The notes under the pieces: generated by a model
Told to the model about the DNA's origin: nothing
Seen by the model: the letters and a program-made list of their open reading frames with translations, nothing else
The model's database searches: none
Made by a program: the position numbers and the translations under genes
In this document: piece by piece, positions 36,956 through 50,311 of the stretch
Layout of the letters: each line of letters starts with the position of its first letter
Position numbering within the stretch: position 1 is the stretch's first letter
Source: Talpa occidentalis
Lineage: Eukaryota; Chordata; Mammalia; Eulipotyphla; Talpidae
Direction: 5' to 3'
NCBI RefSeq assembly: GCF_014898055.3
Contig: NW_023600993.1
Span: 17,574,850-17,638,849, forward strand
DNA: 64,000 bases

Positions 36956-39220
36956 CACTCCTGGTAACCCGGCGTTTACTTTGTGTCCTGGTGACCAGCA
37001 CAGCCTTCCATGTGGCAAGGCTTGTCTAACTCCATTACATATTTAAGTACATTTTACATCTCAAACCTTTTAATGTTTCTTTGTATTGAATTGATTAACA
37101 TGTGGGATTTCGCCAGTTGCAATAGCCTGATGATCTTACGGTGGTTTCAGATTATTCTCATTTCACATTTTGGCTGGACATTAGAAATCCTTTTTGTCAC
37201 CACCACTTCACTGAACAATCAAAATATGTGACTCCAAAATTAACCCTCTAGCGAAAGTGAAGGCTGAGCCATTCATTGTGTTCAATCACTTTTGAATTGA
37301 TTTCTCTTTTTTCCTCTTTAAAGTGTTATAGTGATTGCCCTTGAGTTTTGCTTTTTTCTTTTTCTCTGTGATTTTGGTGGAAGACGTAAATCCAACTTTG
37401 TGTAGCACATTCGGTGATGAGGTTATGTCTGTTCAGGCTTTGACCTTGTGCTTTTTCAGGTATGCAGCTATAGGAAGCAGAGAAAACTTGTGTGGAGCAG
37501 CTTGAAACACACACTGATATGCTAATTGATAGTCAGGTCAAGGTTCTTTGTGTTATAAGGCATATTGGAAACTCCTGCTTCCATTAATAATAGCTCCTAG
37601 TTCAACATATAGTTTGGTGTCATTTAAGGAACACCTTTGCTGCTGAATATAGGATTTTCAATAGTTACTCGCCTCTATTATTTCTGATTTAAAAGATACA
37701 GGTTTTTGTTGTTTTTAAATGGCTAAAAAGAAATCCCAAGGGAAATATAATTAAATATTGAAAATGTTACTTTTGAACCAAAGTACCTGGGGATGTTTTT
37801 TTCTAGTTCTAATAATGATTTCCTCATTTTATTTGAAAACATTTTCCAGCACAGCAGAATACCATATGGTCTCTGTCACAACTACTCAAGTCTATAGTTG
37901 TAGCAAAAGGAACTACAGATAATACGTGTGAAGGGACATAGTTATTTTCCCAAACAGTAAGTATAGTGGATTTAGCCTTGAGTTGTAGTTTGCTAATTCC
38001 TGGTACAGACCACCAGAGTCCAGGGAGGGAGAGAGTCAGATGTCAGATAACTAACCGTTAAACATTTTTCTTTAAAATAAAGTAAATTTAATTATTATAA
38101 GACTAATTTTTAGAAAATCATTGAAAATGTTTTATTTCCCGCAGTCTTTCTCACAGAGGTTTTTATTTTTACTTTATAGATTTAAAAATTATACTCTAAA
38201 GGCATTGCAATTTGTTTAATGGCTTTTATTTTTTTTACTTTTGACTGATTAAAATAGACTCTTGATATTAATGCTGATTCTTATAGACAATGTTTAAATT
38301 CAGTTTGCTTTTCTTTTAAAATGTCAACTCCAACGGACACACATTTTCTATAAAATATCCAGGATATTCTCATATCTGGTTGTATACTTTAGATCATTTT
38401 AACATGTATATTATTTAGAAGCCAGAGAATATAACTGTTCTAGTAGAAGATCCTATCACAAATCTGTTTGCTTTCCCTGTCACTTTTAGGTTTAATGCTA
38501 ATTTAATATGAGGAGTCAGTAACACTTCTGCCCATTTTTATGAACTCTGAATATTTAATGACAAACAAAAGTACCCATCCCTCAAAATGTGAAAGCTAGA
38601 GAAAAGAGAGACCATTGAAGTTTTAGTTGCGCCTGGTAAATCTAGATTCTGGATAACATGGCAATTTTGCTTGAGATCTATAATCACAGCACGCATTCCA
38701 ATTCCATTAAGTTTTCAGAACATTTATAAATTAAGATTTGGGAGTAGTTTAACACTCAGCGAGCTAAATAGTTTTGATAATTATAACATTTCTAAAATTT
38801 AGGAATTATTTTACAACCTATATTATTTAGCTTTGCATACCAATTATTGCTAGTTGTAGTATTTTGTAACTTTGTTAAATAAAATCTTGGCAGGTACTTG
38901 GCTAAGGCAGGACCATTGGTCATTGAGAAAATAGTTTGAAATGACATTTTTTGAATCTTAAATCACTGAGATAGTTGTGGCTTTAATTTGTCATAAAACT
39001 TCAAATAAATATTGTTCTTCATCTCTTGTTCTAGAGGAACCCATTGAAGATAGCAAATGCATAAGTAGCCAGTCTTATCATTTCAAGATTAGAAAGTAAA
39101 CCAGAAGTTCATCATGGAATATTGGTTTTGGGAACTAGGAAGAAAGGAAGTATTTTTTCAGAATGTCCTATGTACCAGGTCAGAGGTTACCTGATCTTCA
39201 CCTTTAGAATGTAAGCTAAC
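36956..39220. other. 3' flank of the UBE2E gene
   Basis: It is AT-rich with no SINE or LTR. It contains AATAAA matches but no recognised exon, and is probably intergenic, or distal 3' UTR if a later poly(A) site is used. Confidence 0.5.
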
Positions 39221-39528
39221 TGTGATAGTTTAAATATTGTCCCCCTTAAATTCCTATGTTGAAATCCTAATCCCCAAGGTGATGGTAATAGGAGGGTGGG
39301 GCCTTGGGGAAAGATTAGGTTATGACATCAGTGCCCTCCAGATTGAGGTTTGCCCTCATCAAAGAGTTCCATCTTGTGAGGACACAGTGAGAAACCAACA
39401 CTACAAACTGGATGAGGGTCCTCACTGGAATCCAATCTGCTGGCACCCAACTGCATGAGATAAATTTCTATTGTTCTTGTCACCTAGTCTGTGGTGTTTT
39501 GTTCCAGCAGCCTCAGCTGACTAAGACA
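39221..39528 (+). repeat. MaLR/MLT1-type LTR
   Basis: It starts TGTGATAGTTTAAAT and contains CCTATGTTGAAATCCTAATCCCCAAGGTGATGG, GTGAGGACACAGTGAGAA and AGATAAATTTCTATTGTTC. It ends CTGACTAAGACA. This is the standard MLT1/MST LTR order in direct orientation. Confidence 0.85.
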
Positions 39529-41646
39529 GTGACTCTCATTTTTACACAGCTAACAAGGCATCAGAGTGAGATTCCCACCCAAGAGCCCTCGCTATCAATT
39601 ACAAAATCTTGTATATACCTTTCCTGTATTTATAAGATCAATCTATAAAAACAAATTGGCATAATCCAATGTTAGAGTCAAGGTGCTCTGCCATGTCTAG
39701 GTGGTAGAGATTTTGCCAGTGTCAGTGAGTGGGAAAAACAGGTTAAAGGAAATATAGACCTGTTATTAACTGGGAGAACAAACAGCATTTCTGATTTGAG
39801 AGATGCCATGGAGAAACATGTCACTTGGAAGACCCCCGAAATTCTCTGCATCTTAGTACTTCCGTAAAAGAGTCTGATAATTATTTTCAGACATGGCAGT
39901 TTTTAATTGTCTCTATAATAATTTGTGCTTTAAAAGGGATATGTTCATAGTTAATACTGAGAACAGTTGAAATTGTACCCAGGAAATCTGTACCAGAGGA
40001 TCCTCACCTACCCTTGTATTTTATTTCAAGGTGACCTTGTAACCCTCAAAATGTCTCTTATGTATGGGGTTCTCTAGCATGTGGGGCAGCACACAATGTC
40101 CCTTTCTGCAGTAGTCCTCAAAGGAAATATAAGCAAACCTATTTAAAGTCTGAATTATAGTACTTCAAGCTATATTATATTTGGAATATCTTGTTGGCAT
40201 TTTCAAAGGGCTAAGGGAAGGTTGGCCTCTGAGGACCTCCCATAATCACTCATTTCCCCACGCCTATGCTTCCCCTGAGGAACTGACTGGTTCCCTTAAG
40301 CCTAGAACCTTCTTTCTCCACTAGGCACCTTCCACTCTCACATTCTACCACAAACATGTGGCTTAGGGTGGCCAATATATCCCAGTTTGGCCAGGACTTT
40401 CCAAACTGTTTTAAACTGGGAAGTCCCTTGTCTCAGGAACCCCTTCATCTGGGACACACCAGATGAACTTCAGTGCTAGGACTGAATTTCAGCGTAATGT
40501 CTCTAATATTCCACAGGGCCAGTTTAAGTGGCCCAAAGAAGTGTTTTACCTGAGGAATGGTACTGATTGGATACCCCGCAGTCCTTCTAGAAGAGGTGTG
40601 CACGCTAAGTTCTGAGGAACTCCCTCCACTCGGTGGATTTCTGATAGCACATGAGTGACTTCATCCTGCCTTTACATCTTCAAATATAACTTAAGGTATG
40701 TATCCCTCTCTATGAATGAATAATCTTAAGCATAAAAATGCATTTTAAAAAATAATTTTGTTTTATGACTAGAAATTATATATACTATATTTTGGTTGAA
40801 TAACTGTGAATGTTATTTCAATCATTTTCAACTTACGCCTTTCCTTTCTGCTTTGCTTTTCTTTGCCAATAAGTATGCATCATATGAAGGAAAAAAACTA
40901 TTCTTTCAAATGAAAGGCTTTTCTATGCTTTAGTGTGCCTGTTCCTTGAGAAGATTGTTTTAAAGGGAAATCCAGGAATTTAAAAAAACTTATGTATGAG
41001 ATCCAGGAAAATGGAAGCACTAGTATAAGCCCCTGTATCTCTTGCCTGTTTACATATCCATATAGTCAAAGTGGTACCAACACAGACTGCTCCAGAATCT
41101 TCGAGTGAGGATTTTCAGTTTGGCTACAGAAAAATCTTTACCCAATAATGCCAGCATCTTTTAGAACTGATATGGCCAACCCTAATCCCACTCTCATATC
41201 ATCCCCAGCACCCTGCAACATTGACCTCTCATCTGTCTCTTAAAATCTTATGTGGAAGGTCAAAGTTCAGAATGACAATAACATTCCAGCTTACAGGAAA
41301 TCTAAATTTATTAGGCTATTCAGCAGAAAAGCCACAGATGCTTTGACATTGGTGCTACTGAGCACATTGAGAAACACAAGCAAGATTCTTCTCTTTAGTG
41401 TATAGAGCAAGAACAGTACAAAGGAGAAAGAAGTTATCCTCTCTTGATACAGCTTGTCTGTATTGAGGTTGCATGGAAAGTAGATAACATTCTTCATTGT
41501 CTGTTGAATCGCCAACTTGAAACCACTGACAGATAAGTGAAGATGGCCACCTCCCTGAAATCTGGCAGTTTTAGTCTCTCTCCTTTAGATCAACAAACAA
41601 CTTTATGTTCACCACCAATCAGCTCCAAGTGCTATGATTTTAAAAA
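39529..41646. other. Intergenic DNA
   Basis: A patch at 40380-40490 (GTGGCCAATATATCCCAG, CTGGGAAGTCCCTTGTC, CATCTGGGACACACC) resembles an old MER-type DNA transposon fragment, but I cannot name it. Otherwise the DNA is unclassified. Confidence 0.4.
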
Positions 41647-41656
41647 GCAGCTTATG

Positions 41657-41937
41657 GACGGCCTCCCCGGTGGCGCAGTGGTTGAGAGCTGGGCTGAGAA
41701 GCTGCCCGCAGCCTCTGCAGCACCTGTTCGATCCACGGCCACCCCGGGTGAGGGTCCCACATGGCGCACAGATCTCTCCTGCCGCCCCCTGCTCCCCTCA
41801 GCAGTGTATCATCAGTCTGCCTGTACTGTTTCCCACTCTGGCTCTGGTGAATTCTCTCACCCTCCCGCACTTCTGACTGTACCCAGTGCTTGTATAAATA
41901 AATAAATAAATCTTTTTTTTTAAAAAAAAAAAAAAAG
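41657..41937 (+). repeat. tRNA-derived SINE, type A
   Basis: It has head GGCCTCCCCGGTGGCGCAGTGG, box B TGTTCGATCCACGG, and CTTCTGACTGTACCCAGTGCTTGTATAAAT with a long T/A tail. A 10-base duplication GCAGCTTATG is at 41647-41656 and 41938-41947. Confidence 0.93.
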
Positions 41938-42689
41938 GCAGCTTATGAACAGTTATTCAAAACCTAGGTCAAGAAACTCTAGAAGCTATTATTAATCCTC
42001 AAGAGATTCTACCACTTTAAACAATAATGAGAAAATTATTTATAATTCAAGTATGACTATGCATTTTTATTTAAATCTGAAACATTTGTTTGTATTAAAG
42101 AATCCTCAAATTCTCATGTATTCTTAGTGTGTAATAAAATACCAGATGTACTTGTCAGTCCAGATTTGGGCTGTTGGATTTTGGAAGGATGGTAATGTTT
42201 AGTTGTTATTTTGGATTTTTATAATTGAAAAGGAGAGGAAAAATAGGTTCATATAAAAATTATGTTTTGATGTAAAAAATAAAATAGGTATATATTTTTT
42301 ACAAGTTGACATAAAAATTCTACTTTCCTAGACATTGCAAAATAACACAAAGATGCTGTGTATTAAACTCCCAAAATATTTGTAAGATATTTGATTAGTT
42401 TTATGGATTGAGAGGTCAAGGATTAAGTCATTGGGTCAGCAGAGTAAAGGGAAATCAAAACTGTGCTCTACTTATGAATAAAAATTTTGTCTGAGTGGTA
42501 ATATATATAGCAAAAGATTGAGAGTATAACCTCCATTTAGGGAAGATGAATAGAGAGCTTTAATTCCTTCTAAAATGGAGTGTATAAATTAGCCCTAGTA
42601 TCCAATCCTTTTATAAATAGAACCATTGGAGTTTTCACTGGGCATGTGGCCACCATACCTACAAACTAAATTCCCCAGTCTCCATGTAA

Positions 42690-43085
42690 TAGGTGGATTT
42701 CAAAAATGGTCCTAATTCTCCATCCACATCCTGTTCAGATTTTTTCCAAAAAGATGGACCTTTCTTTTTTTACCCCCCACTTACTGTCAGTGTTGACCTC
42801 ATAACTTAACTTTGGCTAGTAGACAACAGTGGGAGTCATCTTGGCCTTCGCAGGTCTTGTGCACTTCCTGACTACCTTGGAACGCTTCCATGCCATGAGA
42901 ATCAGCCTAGGGCCAGCCTATTAGAAGCTGAGAGACCACAGAGCCACAGCGTACAGTTGATGCAGGTGCATCAACCCAGACAGATGTCCACCTGACCCGT
43001 ATGTTTATGAGCAATAGTAAACAGTGTTGACTTAAGCCACTGAGTTTTGAAGTGCTTTGTTACCCAGCAATAACTAATTAATCCT
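42690..43085 (+). repeat. Old LTR-like element
   Basis: CTTTGGCTAGTAGACAACAGTGGGAGTCATC, CATGAGAATCAGCCTAGG, GTTGACTTAAGCCACTGAGTTTTGAAGTGCTTTGTTACCCAGCAATAACTAATTAAT is a pattern I associate with old mammalian MaLR/ERVL LTRs. The family is not certain. Confidence 0.45.
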
Positions 43086-43574
43086 CTTCTTTACAGCTGG
43101 GAATGGCCATGGAACTAAATTCTAGCCCAAGGAAGTGAAGAGAGCAAAGTCCAGGTCACACCTATATAAGAAAAGTGCTTACCCTCCTTTCTGTCTTTAC
43201 ACCTTCCATGATTTGGAATGCAGACATGACGCTGCTGGGCCAACTGTGCACCTGGCAACAAGGACGATATGTGGAGAATGTGGAGCAGCAACAAGACAGT
43301 TGAAGTTCCATTTTGAACATGTGATTGAGGTGCCTTGAGTACATCCAAGTAGAAATGTCTGGCCATTAAATAGACTCGAATCACGTTCAGGAAAATTCAG
43401 TAACCACGATTTTAATATGAAGTTGGGCATCCTCAGAGTGTGGACGGGAATGTGATTGTGGAAGAGAATGGGATAACTTAGGGAGAGTGAATGGAAAACT
43501 AGAAGAAAAAGGCCAGAATCAAATCTGAGGATAACTTACCACCTATCCTGACCCAAGTGTCCAGAGATGACATT

Positions 43575-43712
43575 TTAACATAATTACTTAAAATGTTGAC
43601 TATGTCCTTCAGTGGTGGTTATGGTATGATAACATACACCTGAAGGGTGTGGTCCCAGACCTCTAAATCATAGAGTGTTTTAAACCAATGTTACCTCAAT
43701 TAAAAAAAAAAA
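43575..43712 (+). repeat. Possible LINE 3' end
   Basis: It ends TTTTAAACCAATGTTACCTCAATT followed by poly-A. It is similar to the end at about 29000-29045. Confidence 0.4.
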
Positions 43713-43714
43713 AG

Positions 43715-45900
43715 TTGCTATAAAATGAAAAAATTTCTCTGAAATACCTATACTGTGATGGAGGAAAAGAATAATGCCAGCAGTAAGTGAAGTATTCTGA
43801 GAAATTTTGGGAAGACAGCTGCAGTTATTGATGAAGCCATAAGCAGAAGTGTACACAAAGTAGAACTCACACAAGGGAAAACTGTACAGGTAAGAGTCTT
43901 TCCAGGAAAGAACCTCCCTGCTGCTCAAATGCAGGAACAGGACCTGCTGCCTTGGACTTGGAGGTGGTAGAGCCACAAGACACCATAGCCACAAAACCCC
44001 TACACAGTCTCTCATGTGGAGAGTTTCTTCTCCTTAGACATCCCTTGCGGTGGCCTTCCTGACACTTGCAGCTGATCTGAGCCAAAGAAATACATGTACC
44101 AACCTCATGGTGATGGGCAGAGGGGAAATATCACTAGGCAGACAGACCCACAGACAAGATTTCAATTGTATCTCAGTTTACCTTTTTTTTTTTTCCCAAG
44201 GATATCATCCATGAAATTTATTACATTGTCAGCTGATTCAAACACGCAGGATTTTTGCCTGGAATCAGCTGCCTTGGTTTCCAATACTGATTTCACCACC
44301 TCTTGGTGTCTCAGCTAAGAGCACCTGTCTCAGTTCCACCCAGAAATCCCACGGGTACTTGCTGCAGCAGACATCACTTTGGGTACCACTGGCACTCTTG
44401 GCTGCTCAGAGAGGCTGGCCTGCATTTGACTTGGATTTTCGTCTCTGGTACTTGCTGTTCAGTCGTCTGTCTCAGGTGTAATTCCTGTAACTCCAGCCTG
44501 TCACTGGCCAATCCTTAGAAGAGCACGTCTGGCATCTCCTGCAGACACATGTATCTGCCTCAGTTTACTTCATTTTCATGAAGCTATAAAGCCATTAACA
44601 AATGTTATGACTCAAACATTCTGAGTGCTTGAAAACAGCATGTTTATTATCATCTGTACTTCTTATGTGTGCATACTTTTCAAATTAAAAAATTCATTGT
44701 AAAAAAAATAGATTGTAAATAAGCCTTTCATAAGTATCGGGTTAAGTTAGCTTCTCTGTGATATATTTTGTTAAGCTGATTTTTTTATAATGAGTGTATA
44801 CTACTTTTGTAATCAGGAAAAAAAGACAAAGAAGATAAAAGTTGGAATGCCCATAGACAGCTTAGGTGGAAAGTTCTTTCATTAAGAATTGTTTTAAAAA
44901 GAGAGAGAGAAAATGAAATGGTAGTTTGAGATGTTTGATCACAAGAGGAGTTTTAAAAATGAAAGATACTAGAGCCTACTTATGATACAAAAAATGAGCT
45001 GAAAAGAAAGAAAAGGTAAGAATCTAGTGCAAAGCTGTAGCATCTCCAGACGGCTTGTTAGAAATGCAAAATGGCAGGCCCTCGCTCAGACCTATTAGGT
45101 CAGGCTCTGCATTTGACAAACTCCCCTGAAATTGAAGTAGCACAGGGATGGCGCACACTGTGGAACAAGCCTGCGTTGGGGCCAGATCCTTTCTATGTAC
45201 TGGCAGGACTGGAGCAGGAAGATTGCTGCTTTGGTGATAGAGAAATGAGGGCCTCACCATTGGACAGCTTCTTTTTTTTTTTCCAAGTAAAGAATGAAAT
45301 AGGATCACCTCTAGAAGGCAGGAGGGAGTGGTGGAGGTCTGAAGAGAGAATGCAAATGGTTATCTCAGAGGAGAGCAATCAACGTAGAGTATCTGCTTGG
45401 AGATGTGAGCTCATAAGCGAAAAGAGGCTGAAAGGAGTCAGCCAGGGTGAATGACTCTCCAGCAGCTCTCAACCACCACGGCTCAAGCAGGAGAGCCAGA
45501 CAGGCGACCGAGAATGGGCTTTGTTAGGCTATGTGGGCAGAAGGCCAAGAGAAAGAGGAGAGAATTAAGGGCACCTGCCAGAAACAGATGAAATGATGGG
45601 TCCTGAAATCCATCCCAGGAGTGGATATTCAAAGGAAGGGAATGCTGGAAAGTGGTGATTACAGATTAAATAATGGGCAGTCGGCATAGATGCAGCGAAC
45701 TGCATGGTTAGCCTTTGAGGTTATTGCAATAGTCATGTTATTGGAACTGGAACAGTTCTCCAGTTATGAATAGAAAAGTTAACTGGTAACATGATTCCAG
45801 TTTTGTGAGCAACCTAGGCATATGGGCCACATTTTCTGCTGGTGTTGAAAATTGAAGGAATCTGTATTCTGAATTATTGGTGAAGGTAATAACAGGTGTC
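43715..45900. other. Intergenic DNA, unclassified
   Basis: A moderately GC-balanced part (43860-44540) has frames on both strands but no recognised domain. It may be an eroded LTR or retrocopy. I could not identify it. Confidence 0.4.
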
Positions 45901-45914
45901 CTGAAAAGAGGGAG

Positions 45915-46090
45915 AAGCAGCAGCAATGTGCTGGCTCCATGCCAGGTGCTTTACCTATCTGTTCTCCAGTCCCTGGGAGGCCTGTGGGAGAGGCAGTCGG
46001 CCCCCAGGTTACTGGTGAGGAAAGGTCACAGGAAAGTTACATAACTTGCCCAAGGTAACACAGTTAGGAAGTGACCCTGTTCGGGGTGAG
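45915..46090 (+). repeat. MIR element
   Basis: GCTCCATGCCAGGTGCTTTACC, GGTGAGGAAAGGTCACAGGAAAGTTACATAACTTGCCCAAGGTAACACAGTTAGGAAGTG is MIR core and tail in direct orientation. Confidence 0.8.
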
Positions 46091-46624
46091 ACCTTGTGGG
46101 GGTTCCATACCCCTCCTCTTTTACCTTCTAGTCACACACTGAAAGGAAACTGCCTTGGTTGATAATCATGTGTGCAAACAAGTGCACTCCAGCCAGCTCA
46201 CACAGTGCCCAGATCTGGATATATTTTGTTTTAAAAAATAACCAGACACCCTGGGCAGTGCATTCTTGGGCGGTGATGTCACTCCCTGAAGGTGGGGCTT
46301 CACAGGCATATGGTAGCATGTCTTATCTGTAGATTTCAAAAACTCTTGGCCTTCTGGTTGGGGGTTAAATTCCTTTAGAAGTACTGTAAAAGGCTTGAGA
46401 TTCTAGAAAGATGTGGAAATTGTATGTCTTTAGACAACAAAAGTAGATTTCCGTGTGAGAGCACCTAGGATTTCTTTATCTCCTTTATTGGCTCACTTTT
46501 CATTTTATATTAATGACTCCAAATGGTCATCTACTGGAACAAGGTTCTGTATTATCATCATTGTTAACTATTGGCACAGTTACTACCCCCCTTCTGAATA
46601 GTCTGGATAGCTATATGTGTGTAT

Positions 46625-46850
46625 GTATGTACATATGCTATACACATATAATTTCATTTAATCCTTTCTATAACCCCCTGAGATGTGTGTTATCTTCATT
46701 ATAGAGATGTGGTAACGAGGACCTGGATATTTTAATGGATCCAAATTCATGTAACTGCTCTGTGGCAGAGCTGGGTTTCAAACTCAGTTCTGTGTGGCCA
46801 TGGGCCCACGTGCTAATGCCCTGTGCCGTGCCACCTCTCAGCCCAAGGAT
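46625..46850 (+). repeat. MIR element
   Basis: ATTTCATTTAATCCTTTCTATAACCCC, ATTATAGAGATG, GGCAGAGCTGGGTTTCAAACTCAGTTCTGTGTGG and TGCCCTGTGCCG follow the MIR order. Confidence 0.8.
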
Positions 46851-47526
46851 GCCTGACATGCATAATTGTGAATTTACCAATTGATGGAGTAGGAAATTGC
46901 TGAGTGTATACAACCCGAGCCTTTGAACCTTGTGTTAAATGGACCTCAGGTAAAGCAAAATTCTGCATGCTGCTCCACTGGGCTTAATAACCTCTTTCAA
47001 GGCGAATAAAGCAGGAGGAAATGAGAGCGATCCTTACCGTCTGGGGTATTTGGAAGAAAGCAACACAAATCAACCCTGTGAACACAAAGCCACGGTCAGT
47101 GCTGGAGCCATTCCCTCTCTTCCCTCTGGCAGTAGGTTTCTGTTTTTTTCTTTCATTCTTTTTTTTCTCCATCCCCCCGGGAAGATTTCTAGTCATTTTA
47201 TAGCTGAATTCAGTAGAAAAATAATGTTTATTCACTTCACAGCCAATTTGGGCAGAACATGTCTCTGTTCCATAAAATAACGCATCGATACATTTATGAT
47301 TCAGAATCACAGGCACATTCCTTGTGTATGGCAGTGTTTCAGGCTGGATAAAATTAAAATATCACTTTCCTTTTCCTTTCCTGTGGATTCACTTGAGTTG
47401 CCCTCATTAGACAGAACTAGTGCTCTTGGGAGAAATGCCAGGCTTCAGAATAAACGCCTGGTAAATCTAACCTCAAAGTTGCAGTAGCCCAAAAACAAGA
47501 CACAAGATGAATGTGAACAATGAATG

Positions 47527-47528
<2 letters not shown>

Positions 47529-47596
<68 letters not shown>

Positions 47597-47597
47597 A
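47529..47597 (+). repeat. Compound (TC)n(CA)n microsatellite
   Basis: About 44 bases of TC repeats pass directly into about 25 bases of CA repeats. Confidence 0.97.
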
Positions 47598-48139
47598 ATT
47601 TTTTCCTTTCTGCCACTTCACTAAATCTACTCACTCAAATACCAATCATCAAACCCATAGTATCTTCTACAGCTCCTCTTGGCCTTATGAAGTATTTTAT
47701 TCCATGCAGTTAACCTTCCTTCCTGATCTTTTCTCCCTTATCCCAGGTTTGACCCCCATATACCACAAAAGCAGCCTTTCATACCCTGGGAATATGAGTG
47801 ATGGCTGTTTTTTTTCTGTCCTGTCTTCTGACCTTCTCTCTCATTTAATGATTTCATCTCCTGTTTTCTGATAACCTCTAAATCACTCACCTGACATGTC
47901 TCACAAACATCAGCTCTAAATTTCCAGCTTTCCACTAAAAATGGCTAACCCGGAAATCCCACAAGCCTAGCAAACTTTTTTTTTTAAATGTTCAGTGTGC
48001 ACAGATGCAGAACCACAGAGATTAAGGACAACAGTCATCCTACCAGGAACCAAATAGGCCTGATTACCATGTTCCTTTGTTCCCAAGTAGGAATAGCCAC
48101 AGACTGGCCTGCCACAGCTCCCCACTCCAGAAGGAAGCA

Positions 48140-48290
48140 CAGCGATTTGGCTGTGGAATCAGACAACCCAGGACTAATCTCCCTGCCTCTGGTTGCCTGT
48201 CTACAAACTGTAAATAAAAACCCACCTTATGGGGTTATATTTTAAAGTGCCTGTCAAATCGTAGATGCTGCATAAATGTTATTAACCTTC
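48140..48290 (+). repeat. MIR fragment
   Basis: TTTGGCTGTGGAATCAGACAACCCAGG, TGCCTGTCTACAAACTGTAAATAAAAACCCACCTTATGGGGTTATATT and AGTGCCTGTCAAATCGTAGATGCTGCATAAATGTTATTA match the start-to-end order of MIR. Confidence 0.7.
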
Positions 48291-48900
48291 CCTCCCATCC
48301 CAAATTATCCTGCCAAAATTTATTCATCACCTAGTTTATGCCAACCAGAGTCTCTTTCGAGCCAATGGTAGTGGCTGAAGCTGCTGACATTTCTATCTTG
48401 TATTCTTTACCCAGAAATATAAGAGGGTTAAGATTTAATTAAAAAAGGACAAGAAAAAAGGGGGAAAATGAGTTAAAAGGGGGCAAGGTAGAAATTCTGG
48501 ATCAGCAGAGATTGAGTGGTTTTTCCCAAAGTTATTAATTCTGATGAGGTTTGTTTCAGAAATTTCACTGGTGCTTAAGTTTAAGCCTCCACTCCACCTT
48601 CATATCTCTAGAAGGATACACAAGAAATCGGAACTGGATTGCTTCTGGGGCTAGGACTGGGGTACTATAAATTATAACTGGGAAGAAAGCCTTTTACCAC
48701 ATACTTTTACCATTGTGTGAATTTTAACCATGTGCATGCATTTTCAAAAAATAAAAGCTACCAACAAAGCAAAAACAACATCCTCTCTAGTAAACAGTAT
48801 GAGGGCACTGAAAAGAACTACCTTTACCCAAAGCATACCTTTCTTTCCATAATGACAAATCAAAGTCAGAAAGGTACATGATGGTCGAGAGTGAAAATGC

Positions 48901-49165
48901 TGGGCCTCCCTGGTGGCACAGCGGGTTGAACTCAGCGCTGTGAAGCTGTCTGCAGCTTCTGCGGCGCCGGTTCGATTCCCGGCCAGCCAGGGAGTTTCCC
49001 ACATGGCATGACAGACCTTTCCTGTCTCACCCACTGCTCCCCTCACAGTGTATTTCAGTCCTTCTGCCTGTTCTGCTCACTGCTCTGTCTCTGGTGGATT
49101 CTCTCACCCTCCTGAGGCTCTGGCCTGTACCCCAGTGCTTGTATAAACAAATCTTAAAAAAAAAA
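48901..49165 (+). repeat. tRNA-derived SINE intermediate between types A and B
   Basis: The head is type B-like (GGCCTCCCTGGTGGCACAGCGGG) but the tail keeps TGTACCCCAGTGCTTGTATAAACAAATC. A perfect 11-base duplication AGTGAAAATGC is at 48890-48900 and 49166-49176. Confidence 0.93.
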
Positions 49166-49899
49166 AGTGAAAATGCCTAGTGTGTCATCATCACTCACAA
49201 GATGAAGCCCAATTGCAGTGAAAACCAAATTATTAATCTAACGCAGGACTCCAAGAAGTGAGCTTTAGCCCTGGGCATTGCAGCCTCCAGAGTACCATGG
49301 GGTTAACTAAACTGAGGTGGAACCAACTGGGAAGTCAGAGGATCGAGTTCCATCCTTGGCCTCGGCCCCAACTGGCCTTCACCTCTCGGCGTCTCATTTT
49401 TCTCTTCTATAAAATGTGATTTGTAAGGTCACTCTGATCCTCTGATCTGGGGTGCTAGTGGGCACAGAGTAATTAGACCTCATGTGCCCCTCCTGGCCCC
49501 AGGAGGCCACAGCCTGTCGTTGCTCCCACCCGAGCAAAGTAGCTGAAATTCTCATGCTGAGAGGGCCTTTATGGCTTTTGGTGTTATTTCTAGAAATTCC
49601 CTCACCCCCCCCCACCCATTCAGATTAAACCTAAGTTTATGTTTTCCAAAGGGCATTTTCAGCGGATAGGAAAACACTTGATATTTAAATACTTTTATTA
49701 TGTTACCTGCTCATTTTGTGTGTCATGTTTACTGTTAACTTTTGAATATCATATGATACTGGCTTTCCATTTATGGCATAGTGGATTAGGTCTCAGGTAA
49801 AAAATAAGAACTAATAGCAAATAGATAATCGTACAGGTGGCATATTATTCATGAGAACAATCACAAAGGTGGTTTTAGAAATGACAAGTTTGATGGAAA

Positions 49900-50311
49900 C
49901 TATTAGTTGAATTGCGTCCACTAAAATGTTGAAGTCCTAGCGCCCAGTACTCCAGAATGGAGTGCTTGGAATGGGACTGTATTTGGAAATAGGGTCACTG
50001 CAGATGTAATCTGTTAAGATGTAGTTATTTTGGAGGGGCGTATCCCACTCCAATGTTACTGGTGTCTGTCCTTATAAATCAGGGAATTTAGACAGACACA
50101 CACTCAAGAGAGTGCCCTTGAAGACACACGCTGCCACAGGACCAGAACAGAGGCCCGGGACACACCCTTCCTCACACTCCAGAGGTTGTGTGGCCCTGCC
50201 CACACCTTCATTTTGGACTTCTAACCTCCCAAACTATGAGACAGCAAATTTCTGTTGCTTAAGCCACTCAGGTGTGGTGCAATGTTGTGGCGGCCCTAAG
50301 AAACTGGAACA
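49900..50311 (+). repeat. MaLR/MLT1-type LTR
   Basis: It contains TAGTTGAATTGCGTCC, AAATGTTGAAGTCCTAGCGCCC, GGACTGTATTTGGAAATAGGGTC, TTATTTTGGAGGGG, GTGTCTGTCCTTATAAATCAGGG and AATTTCTGTTGCTTAAGCCACTC in MLT1 order. It ends near GAAACTGGAACA. Confidence 0.8.
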